Shown here: piece by piece, positions 57,558 to 64,000 of the stretch
Position numbering within the stretch: position 1 is the stretch's first letter
Layout of the letters: each line of letters opens with the position of its first letter
NCBI RefSeq assembly: GCF_016906305.1
Contig: NZ_JADDOL010000021.1
Location: 1 to 64,000, forward strand
Reading direction: 5' to 3'
From: Alloalcanivorax marinus
GTDB lineage: Bacteria; Pseudomonadota; Gammaproteobacteria; Pseudomonadales; Alcanivoracaceae
DNA: 64,000 nucleotides
Program-made: the position numbers and the translations under genes
Notes under the pieces: generated by a model
Databases searched by the model: none
Seen by the model: only the letters and a program-made list of their open reading frames with translations
Told to the model about the DNA's origin: nothing

Positions 57558-59054
57558 ATGGACGCCTTGATGTCCGCCCTCTCCATGCTCGCCGCCCCGG
57601 ACGCCCTGCTGGCGGTGGTGGCGGGGACCCTGGTCGGTATCATTATCGGCGCGCTGCCCGGTCTCGGCTCCCTGCTGGCGATCACCATGGCGCTGCCGCT
57701 GACCTTCGTGCTCGGCCAGGGCGCCAGTGTGGCGCTGCTGCTGGGCATCTATTGCGGCTCGGTGTACGGCGGCTCGCTGTCGGCGATTCTGATCAACACG
57801 CCGGGCACGCCGCAATCCGCCGCCACCGTGCTCGACGGTTACCCCATGGCCCGGCGTGGCGAGGCGGGCCTGGCCCTGGGCTGGGCGACCACCGCCTCCG
57901 CCTTCGGCGGCATTCTGGCCACCGTGATTCTGGCGGTGGCGTCCCCGTTGCTGGCGCGCATCGGCTTGAAGTTCGGGCCGGTGGAATATTTCGCCCTGGG
58001 CCTGTTCGCGCTCACCTGCATCGTCACCGTGTCCCGGGACAATCTGGTCAAGGGGCTGATGGCCGGCCTGCTCGGTCTGTTCGTGGCGGTGGTGGGGCAG
58101 GACCCGGTCACCGGCTACCTGCGTTACGACTTCAATGTGTTCGATCTGTCCGCGGGCATTGGCCTGGTGCCGTTCCTGGTCGGCCTGTTCGCCCTGTCGG
58201 AAGTGTTCTGGCGGGCCGCCGAGCGGGCCGGGGGCAGTGCGCCGGTGATTCGCTCCGCGTTCCGCTGCCCGTCCCCGGGTGAACTGCGGCGGCGTTTTTC
58301 CATGCTGCTCAAGTCGTCGTTGATCGGTACCTGGATCGGCACCCTGCCCGGGGTGGGCGCTTCCTCCGCGTCCATGATCAGCTACGCGGAAGCCAAGCGC
58401 AGTTCGCGTAACCGGGACAAATTCGGCACCGGTGAACCGGACGGCCTGATCGCCTCCGAGGCGGCCAACAACGCGGTGACCTCCGGCGCCATGGTACCGA
58501 CCCTGTCGCTGGGCGTGCCCGGCGATCCGATCACCGCGGTGATGCTGGGCGCCCTGGTGCTGCAGGGCGTGACGCCCGGCCCGCGCCTGTTTCTGGATAA
58601 CCAGGAACTGGTGCTGTTCATCTTTCTGATGCTGTTCGTGGCCAACATCTGCATGTTCTTCGGCGGCTGGCTGATGTCGCCGCTGTTCTCGCGCATTCTG
58701 CGCTTGCCGGAGCCTCTGCTGATGGCGGCGGTGGTGGTGCTGGTGGCCGCCGGCACCTACAGCATCAACGGCAATCCGTTCGATCTGCTGGTGGTGTTGC
58801 TGGCGGGCATCGGCGGCTTTCTGTTGCGCTACAACGGCTTTCCGCTGGCGCCCATGGTGATCGGCTTCGTGCTCAGTCCGATGATCGAGCAGAGCCTGCG
58901 CCAGGGGCTGCTGATGAATCGCGGCAGCTTCCTGGGCTTCTTCGCCAGCCCGATCGCCTCGGGCCTGTTTCTGATTACCGCGCTGTTCCTGTTGTGGCCG
59001 CTGTTGAGTGGTGCGCGCAGGCGCCTGTTTTCCTCAAGGACCGTGAAGGAATGA
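57558..59054 (+). CDS. tctA: Tripartite tricarboxylate transporter large permease TctA (498 aa)
   Basis: A polytopic protein with the family hallmarks GIIIGALPGLGSLLAITMALPLTF, YCGSVYGGSLSAILINTPGTPQSAAT, GTLPGVGASSASMISYAEAKR and GAMVPTLSLGVPGDPITAVMLGALVLQG. It moves the carboxylate with sodium or protons. The sequence is complete and in the usual order after tctB. Confidence 0.96.
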   Translation: MDALMSALSMLAAPDALLAVVAGTLVGIIIGALPGLGSLLAITMALPLTFVLGQGASVALLLGIYCGSVYGGSLSAILINTPGTPQSAATVLDGYPMARRGEAGLALGWATTASAFGGILATVILAVASPLLARIGLKFGPVEYFALGLFALTCIVTVSRDNLVKGLMAGLLGLFVAVVGQDPVTGYLRYDFNVFDLSAGIGLVPFLVGLFALSEVFWRAAERAGGSAPVIRSAFRCPSPGELRRRFSMLLKSSLIGTWIGTLPGVGASSASMISYAEAKRSSRNRDKFGTGEPDGLIASEAANNAVTSGAMVPTLSLGVPGDPITAVMLGALVLQGVTPGPRLFLDNQELVLFIFLMLFVANICMFFGGWLMSPLFSRILRLPEPLLMAAVVVLVAAGTYSINGNPFDLLVVLLAGIGGFLLRYNGFPLAPMVIGFVLSPMIEQSLRQGLLMNRGSFLGFFASPIASGLFLITALFLLWPLLSGARRRLFSSRTVKE

Positions 59055-59059
59055 TTCCC

Positions 59060-60274
59060 ATGACAAACGACAAACCGCTGGCCGGCATCCGGGTCATCGA
59101 GTTCGGGCAGTTCATCGCCGGCCCCGGGGCGACCCAGATTCTCGCCGATCTGGGCGCCGAGGTGATCAAGATCGAGAGCTTCAACGGCGACAACAGCCGG
59201 CGCTTCGGCGTCAGCGAAAAAAGCGGCCACCGCAGCGGCATGTTCATGGCCTACAACCGGGGCAAGAAATCCGTGGCCGTGGATCTGCGCAACGCTGAGG
59301 GCGTGGCGGTGGCCCGGGAACTGGCCCTGGGCGCGGACGTGGTGGTGCAGAACAGCCGGGTCGGCGTGATGGAGGGCCTGGGCCTGGACGCGGCCACCCT
59401 GCGCGCGGAAAAACCGAGCCTGATCCATGCCTCGATTTCCGGGTTCGGTACCCGTGGCCCGTCCCGGGAGCGCCCCGGGCTGGACATCGCCGCCCAGGCG
59501 GAAAGCGGCATGATGTCGCTGACCGGCGAACCCGGCGGCGTGCCGCTGAAAACCGGCTTCGCGGTGGTCGACGCGGCCACCGCCACCGCCGCCGCCAATG
59601 CCATTCTGGCGGCGCTGTTCCGCTGCGCCCGTCACGGCGAGGGCGCCACCATCGAGACCTCGCTGCTGGCGGTGGCGGTGGGCCTGCAGGCGCAGATCTG
59701 GGCGGAGTACGGCTGCTCCGGCGAGCTGCCACGGCGGGCCGGCAACGCCCAGCCATTGGTGGCGCCGGCGGCGGACCTGATCCAGGTGCGCGACGGCCAC
59801 ATCGTGATCTCCGCCTATATGGAAGATCACTGGCAGCGGCTTTGCCGGGCCATCGAGCAGCCGGAGCTGGGCACCGATCCGCGCTTCGCCACCAGCAATG
59901 ACCGGGTCGCCAACCGGCCCGCCATGGTGGCTATTCTCAATCAGGCCCTGGGCGGCTTCGGCGGGGAGGAAGCCCGGGCACGGCTGGAGGCGTTCGGCGT
60001 GGTGTGCGGCGTGGTGCGTAACTACACCCAGGTGCGCGCCAGCGCCGACGTGCAAGCCACCGGTATCTTCCAGCGGGTGCTGGACGGCAAGGGCGGCGAG
60101 GTGGACGTGCCGGCGCTGCCCTTTACCTTCGGGGACGGTGCCGCCGAGGCCACCACCACCCTGCCCGAGCTGGGCCAGCATACTCTGGACGTGCTGGCAC
60201 AGGCCGGCTTCTCCGCCGAGCGCCGCCAGGCGCTGCTGGACGGCAAGGTGATCGCCACCGGCGGAGCCGCCTGA
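59060..60274 (+). CDS. Class III (CaiB/BaiF) CoA-transferase (404 aa)
   Basis: AAGGA sits nine bases before ATG 59060, five bases after tctA stops. Signatures are GIRVIEFGQFIAGPGATQILADLGAEVIKIE, YNRGKKSVAVDLRNAEG, the aspartate in RPGLDIAAQAESGMMSLTGEPGG (catalytic Asp) and GEGATIETSLLAVAVGLQ. It moves CoA from a donor acyl-CoA to the imported acid. It closes the run and abuts the convergent VOC gene with no spacer. Confidence 0.94.
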   Translation: MTNDKPLAGIRVIEFGQFIAGPGATQILADLGAEVIKIESFNGDNSRRFGVSEKSGHRSGMFMAYNRGKKSVAVDLRNAEGVAVARELALGADVVVQNSRVGVMEGLGLDAATLRAEKPSLIHASISGFGTRGPSRERPGLDIAAQAESGMMSLTGEPGGVPLKTGFAVVDAATATAAANAILAALFRCARHGEGATIETSLLAVAVGLQAQIWAEYGCSGELPRRAGNAQPLVAPAADLIQVRDGHIVISAYMEDHWQRLCRAIEQPELGTDPRFATSNDRVANRPAMVAILNQALGGFGGEEARARLEAFGVVCGVVRNYTQVRASADVQATGIFQRVLDGKGGEVDVPALPFTFGDGAAEATTTLPELGQHTLDVLAQAGFSAERRQALLDGKVIATGGAA

Positions 60275-60697
60275 TTACCAGCTGCCGGTATTTTCCATGG
60301 ACGCCCAGGGTTCCTCGGGAGCCCGGGCGTCGCCTTTCTGCAGCAACTCCACCGAAATAAGATCCGGCGAGCGCACGAACGCCATGTGGCCGTCCCGGGG
60401 CGGGCGGTTGATGGTGTAGCCCATCTCCTGAAGGTGCGCGCACAGCGCATAGATGTCGTCCACCCGGAACGCCAGATGGCCGAAGTTGCGGGCCGAGCCC
60501 ATGTCCGGCTCCGGGTCCCAGTTCCAGGTCAGCTCCAGCTCCGCGTCCGGGGTTTCCGGGGCGGCCAGGAACACCAGCGTGAAACGGCCCTGGGGCACTT
60601 CCTTGCGGCGGTTCTCGCGCAGTCCCAGTCCATCACAGTAAAAGCGCAGGGAGGCGTCCAGGTCGCTGACCCGCACCATGGTGTGCAGATACTTCAT
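60275..60697 (-). CDS. VOC/glyoxalase-fold protein (140 aa)
   Basis: MKYLHTMVRVSDLDASLRFYCDGLGL is the first beta-alpha-beta unit of the vicinal-oxygen-chelate fold. Metal ligands lie at His5, Glu65 region (ELELTWNWD), HLAFRVDD and SVELLQKG, in the pattern of glyoxalase I (YRVVHxxEL-like). The C-terminus includes GHMAFVRSPDLISVELLQ. Activity may be lactoylglutathione lyase or an unrelated VOC reaction. It is divergent from the amidase gene with a 76-base gap. Confidence 0.87.
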   Translation of the reverse strand: MKYLHTMVRVSDLDASLRFYCDGLGLRENRRKEVPQGRFTLVFLAAPETPDAELELTWNWDPEPDMGSARNFGHLAFRVDDIYALCAHLQEMGYTINRPPRDGHMAFVRSPDLISVELLQKGDARAPEEPWASMENTGSW

Positions 60698-60773
60698 GTT
60701 TTCGATCCCGTTTGATAGAAGGGAACAGCAAAGCTGAACAAAATCAGATTTCATAATAACAGAGGGAGAGTGC

Positions 60774-62228
60774 ATGGACCTGCATCGCATCGGTGCCCGC
60801 GCCCTGGCGCGCCGCATCAAACAGAAGGCGATCACCGCCGAGGCGGCCCTGGAATATTTCATCGACCGGGTGGAGCGCCTTGATGGTCCGCTCAACGCGG
60901 TGGTGGTACGGCGCTTTGATCAAGCCCGGGAACGGGCCCGCGAGGCGGACCGGGCGCTGGCCCGGGGCGAGGACTGGGGCGCCCTGCACGGCGTGCCGAT
61001 GACCATCAAGGAAACCTACGAGATCGCCGGCTGGCCGACCACCGCCGGCGTGCTGCGGGATCACGTCTCCGAGCACACCAGCCGCGCGGTACAGCGGCTG
61101 CTGGACGCCGGCGCGGTGGTGTTCGGCAAAACCAATGTGCCGGCCATGGCCGGTGACCTGCAGAGCTACAACGACATTTACGGCACCACCCACAATCCCT
61201 GGAACACGGCGCTGACCCCGGGCGGTTCCTCCGGGGGCGCCGCCGCCGCCCTGGCCGCCGGCTTCACGCCGCTGGAACTGGGCAGCGACATCGGCGGCTC
61301 GATCCGCACCCCGTCGGCCTTCTGTGGTGTGTGCGGGCTGAAGCCCAGTTTCGGCCTGATCTCCACCCGGGGCCATGTGCCCGGGCCGCCGGGAGCGCTG
61401 GCCCGCCGCGACATTTCCGTGGCCGGCCCCATGGCCCTGAACCCGGGCGACCTGTCCCTGGCCCTGGACCTGCTGGCGGCGCCGGACGATGAGGAGGCGC
61501 CGGGCTGGCGGCTGACCCTGCCGGCGCCGCGCCACCAGGCGCTCAAGGATTTTCGCGTGGCCGCCTGGCTGGATGATCCGCGCTGTCCGGTGGACGACGC
61601 CATTCGCGAGGCGCTGGAAGGGCTCACCGGTGAACTGGCGGGGCAGGGCGTGCACGTGGATCACGAGGCGCGGCCGGACGGCCTCACGCTGGAAAGCGCC
61701 TACGACGTCTATTATCAGCTGCTTGCCGGCACCATGGGCGTGGGCCTGCCGGACGATCTCTATCAGCAATTGCAACAGGATGTGGCGGAGGCGGCGCCGG
61801 ACGACACGGGTTACCGGGTGCGCTTCGCCCGTGGCGTGACCCAGTCGCACACCGACTGGCTGCACGCGGACGAACAGCGCCAGGGTCAGCGCGCCGCCTG
61901 GCACCGATTCTTCCAGGACGTGGACGTGCTGCTGTGCCCGGTGGTACAGACCCTGCCGTTCCCCCATCAGCAGAAGCCCGGGCCCGGCGGTCGGGTGCTG
62001 CGCGTCAACGGCCGCGACCAGCCTTACCTGGACATCATGGTGTGGGTGGGCCTGGCCGGGGCGGTCTACCTGCCGGCGGTGACCCTGCCCATCGGGCTGA
62101 CCCGGGACGGCCTGCCGCTGGCGGTGCAGATCATCGGGCCCTATCTGGAGGACCGCACCGTATTGGCTTTCGCGGAACACCTCTCGGAGGTGCTGGCGCC
62201 GCTGCCGCCGTCACCGCCGGCGCAGTAA
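60774..62228 (+). CDS. Amidase signature enzyme (484 aa)
   Basis: The Ser-cisSer-Lys triad is visible: the lysine in GVPMTIKETYEIAGW, the cis-serine in NPGGSSGGAAAALAAG-type TPGGSSGGAAAALAAG and the nucleophile in GSDIGGSIRTPSAFCGVCGLKPS. AGGGAGAGTGC precedes the ATG. Length is typical. It hydrolyses an amide; with the neighbouring transporter and CoA enzymes it could release the acid from an amide precursor, though this is only a guess from location. Confidence 0.94.
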   Translation: MDLHRIGARALARRIKQKAITAEAALEYFIDRVERLDGPLNAVVVRRFDQARERAREADRALARGEDWGALHGVPMTIKETYEIAGWPTTAGVLRDHVSEHTSRAVQRLLDAGAVVFGKTNVPAMAGDLQSYNDIYGTTHNPWNTALTPGGSSGGAAAALAAGFTPLELGSDIGGSIRTPSAFCGVCGLKPSFGLISTRGHVPGPPGALARRDISVAGPMALNPGDLSLALDLLAAPDDEEAPGWRLTLPAPRHQALKDFRVAAWLDDPRCPVDDAIREALEGLTGELAGQGVHVDHEARPDGLTLESAYDVYYQLLAGTMGVGLPDDLYQQLQQDVAEAAPDDTGYRVRFARGVTQSHTDWLHADEQRQGQRAAWHRFFQDVDVLLCPVVQTLPFPHQQKPGPGGRVLRVNGRDQPYLDIMVWVGLAGAVYLPAVTLPIGLTRDGLPLAVQIIGPYLEDRTVLAFAEHLSEVLAPLPPSPPAQ

Positions 62229-62398
62229 GCCAACAAAGCCGGAAAATGTGTATACATTGCTGAGACAATGAGCGGAGGTCATAAAAAGAGGGTATTGGGA
62301 AACCGGGGAGCTGTGCTACATTCCGTTCAGCAGTTTCATTTTTCGGCCTTACTATTTCGCTATGCGGAACAGGCAAAACAACAAACCAGGAGCTCCCC

Positions 62399-63442
62399 AT
62401 GACTCTGATGCATCGTTTCCGTAACACGCTGGCGTTCGGTGGCTCGGCAATCGCCCTCGCGGCCACCGTGGCGTTCAGCGCCACCGCCCACGCCGCCGAT
62501 ACCATTACCTGGAAGGTTCAGTCCCACTGGCCCGGTTCCAGCAGTTCCTACGAGGACAGCCTCAAGCGCATCAAGCGCGTGATCGAGGAGCGCACCGACG
62601 GTCAGCTGAAGCTGGAACTGTACGAGGCCGGCCAGCTGTTCAAGGCCCAGGAAACCTTCAACGCGGTAAGCCGTGGCGTGATCCAGATGGGCACCATCTC
62701 TCCGGCCTACGCCCAGGACAAGATGACCCTGGCGGGCATCGCCTCCGGTCTGCCGTTCGCGTTCCGCAACGTCTGGGAAGCGTCCTACTTCCACAAGAAC
62801 CTGGGCTTCGAGGACATGCTTCGCGAGGAAGCGGCCAAGTTCAACGTCTACTACTCCACGGACAAAGTGTATCCCACCGAGATGGTTTCCAAGAAGCCGA
62901 TCAACAGCTGGGAAGACTTCAAGGGCCTGAAGATCCGCTCTTCCGGCGCGCTGCAGAAGTTCCTCACCGAAGCCGGCGCGGCCGGTACCTATGTGCCGGG
63001 CGGTGAACTCTACCAGGCCCTGTCCAGCGGCGTGGTCGACGCGGCCCACTGGGGCGCGGCGCAAGGCGCGGCCAGCATGGGGCTGTATGAAGTGGCCAAG
63101 TACCACGTGCAGCCGGCACTGAACATCGCCGGTACCGACGCCTTCATCGTCAGCCAGAAGGCGCTGGACAAGCTGCCGGAAGGCATGGCCAAGATCGTCA
63201 AGGACGCCCTCGACGAGCAGTTCTGGATCCGTACCAGCGAATACCTGTACAAGGAAAAAATCACCCTGGCCAAGGTTCAGGCCGAGCAGGGCGTGAAGAT
63301 CAACACCATGCCCCAGGACGTGCAGGACCGTCTGGCCAAAGTGGCCCAGAAAACCTGGGACGAGGAAGCCAAGCGCAGCGACAAGGCCGCCGAAGCGGTG
63401 GACAAGCTGAAAGGTTTCCTGAGCGACCTGGGTTACCTGTAA
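62399..63442 (+). CDS. dctP: TRAP transporter substrate-binding protein DctP (347 aa)
   Basis: A signal peptide ending TAHAADT is followed by TWKVQSHWPGSSSSYEDSLKRIKRVIEE. The ligand-binding arginine region is WEDFKGLKIRSSGALQKFLTEAGA with YVPGGELYQALSSGVVDAAHWG, diagnostic of the DctP family. The upstream gap (62229-62398) has TGTATACA at 62249-62256, a possible GntR-type operator core. The gene heads an operon whose dctQ follows and dctM is presumably beyond the window. Confidence 0.95.
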   Translation: MTLMHRFRNTLAFGGSAIALAATVAFSATAHAADTITWKVQSHWPGSSSSYEDSLKRIKRVIEERTDGQLKLELYEAGQLFKAQETFNAVSRGVIQMGTISPAYAQDKMTLAGIASGLPFAFRNVWEASYFHKNLGFEDMLREEAAKFNVYYSTDKVYPTEMVSKKPINSWEDFKGLKIRSSGALQKFLTEAGAAGTYVPGGELYQALSSGVVDAAHWGAAQGAASMGLYEVAKYHVQPALNIAGTDAFIVSQKALDKLPEGMAKIVKDALDEQFWIRTSEYLYKEKITLAKVQAEQGVKINTMPQDVQDRLAKVAQKTWDEEAKRSDKAAEAVDKLKGFLSDLGYL

Positions 63443-63459
63443 CAGCGGACCCGACCCCG

Positions 63460-63486
63460 GGGGGAGCCAGCCGGCTCCCCCTTTTT
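63460..63486 (+). terminator. Hairpin with T run between dctP and dctQ
   Basis: GGGGGAGCC and GGCTCCCCC pair perfectly around AGCC, followed by TTTTT. It probably causes partial termination so that the binding protein is made in excess over the permease subunits. Confidence 0.75.
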
Positions 63487-63519
63487 AGTGTTTACCGTTA
63501 AGCCCCCCGCGGAGGAACC

Positions 63520-64000
63520 ATGTCCTTCCTTCAGAAGTTGATCAACGGCGTGACCCGTCTCAATGACGTGCTGGGCCGGTGGATCGCGCTGCTGGTTTTC
63601 GTGATGACCGCGCTGCTGCTGCTCGAGGTCGTTTGTCGTTACCTGCTGAACTCGCCCACGGTGTGGACGTCCGAGCTGACCCAGTTCGTGTTCGGTGTGT
63701 ACGCGATCATGGCCGGTGGCTATGTGATGGCGCATAAGGGCCACGTCAACGTGGACCTGCTGTATTCCCGTTTCTCGGTGCGCACGCAGGCGATCATCGA
63801 CGTGTTCACCTCCGTGTTGTTCTACATTTTCATTCTGGCGTTTCTGTATTTCGCGTCCTCGATGGCCTGGGAATCCTTCCAGGGCAGCGAGACCACCTAT
63901 TCCGCGTGGAACCCGCCGGTGTGGCCGGTGAAGGCGTTCATGCCGCTGGCCATCGTGCTGGTTCTGCTGCAGGGCACCGTCAAGCTGCTGCGTGACATCG
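63520..64000 (+). CDS. dctQ: TRAP transporter small permease DctQ, partial (runs off the window)
   Basis: ATG 63520 follows GGAGGAACC. The frame is open to the end of the window (160 codons). It begins MSFLQKLINGVTRLNDVLGRW, and the first helix (ALLVFVMTALLLLEVVCRYLL) is followed by the DctQ signature NSPTVWTSELTQFVFGVYAIMAGGYVMAHKGHVNVDLLY. Four hydrophobic segments are present up to the end (FMPLAIVLVLLQGTVKLL). It couples DctP to the large subunit DctM. Confidence 0.93.
   Translation, partial: MSFLQKLINGVTRLNDVLGRWIALLVFVMTALLLLEVVCRYLLNSPTVWTSELTQFVFGVYAIMAGGYVMAHKGHVNVDLLYSRFSVRTQAIIDVFTSVLFYIFILAFLYFASSMAWESFQGSETTYSAWNPPVWPVKAFMPLAIVLVLLQGTVKLLRDI

Overview
The window is a chromosomal segment of a GC-rich Gammaproteobacterium. 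Fec-type iron signalling, AtoE, YcaO, KatG, TctABC and TRAP transporters, a desaturase/ferredoxin-reductase pair and REP-like TGTAGGAGCG palindromes are consistent with an Alcanivorax-like or Pseudomonas-like marine or soil heterotroph. The genus is an inference from gene content. No rRNA, tRNA or CRISPR array was seen.

Layout. 0-5 kb is an AT-richer accessory island: a short SymE-like toxin, a small membrane protein, a decayed PepSY fragment, a TIR-domain protein behind a promoter with a CRP-like palindrome, a coiled-coil membrane protein, a frameshifted IS481 remnant and a five-helix membrane protein. 5-10.4 kb is an iron-uptake locus (fecI, fecR, TonB receptor with STN domain, PepSY reductase) behind a Fur-like box. 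10.5-14.5 kb holds small genes separated by four elements with shared GGGGTCGGACCAC inverted ends, which look like a non-autonomous mobile family. 14.5-22.2 kb carries an OsmC-YcaO fusion, a hotdog thioesterase and TetR regulator sharing an operator, an FAD/NAD(P) protein and katG. 22.2-24.3 kb has two toxin-antitoxin loci: hipBA with a broken hipA, and an intact FitAB/VapBC-type pair with a palindromic operator. 24.4-29.9 kb has a desaturase with its reductase, a yeast-type cytosine deaminase homologue, YjdM, YghU and a second deaminase-fold protein.

30-33.2 kb is an AT-richer His-Xaa-Ser (HXS) cassette, hxsB-hxsC-hxsA, with overlapping genes, a perfect CRP-type site upstream and no visible hxsD. 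33.2-37.5 kb is a tightly overlapped DUF3348-DUF802-OmpA-DUF2894 operon. Its two membrane members have the hallmarks of a MotA/MotB-like, Zorya-like ion-driven stator. 37.6-49.3 kb carries an MFS carrier, a DNA-repair radical SAM pair behind a consensus LexA box, a C4 zinc-finger protein, an FAD dehydrogenase, Ogt, an AI-2E-family permease, AtoE, a soluble chemoreceptor with reversed domain order, a cold-shock protein and a histone-deacetylase-fold enzyme. At 49.3-52.7 kb a 657-residue unknown protein with a possible Cys-His-Asn triad faces a divergent ATP-grasp enzyme.

52.9-64 kb is a carboxylic-acid catabolic region. An IclR regulator with two winged-helix domains, acyl-CoA dehydrogenase, two TctC binding proteins, TctB, TctA and a class III CoA-transferase form one apparent operon for uptake, CoA activation and oxidation of an unknown acid. 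A convergent VOC protein, an amidase and the start of a TRAP transporter (dctP, partial dctQ) follow. The best candidates for undescribed biology are the DUF802 motor operon, the hxsD-less HXS cassette, the inverted-repeat element family and the divergent 657-residue/ATP-grasp pair.
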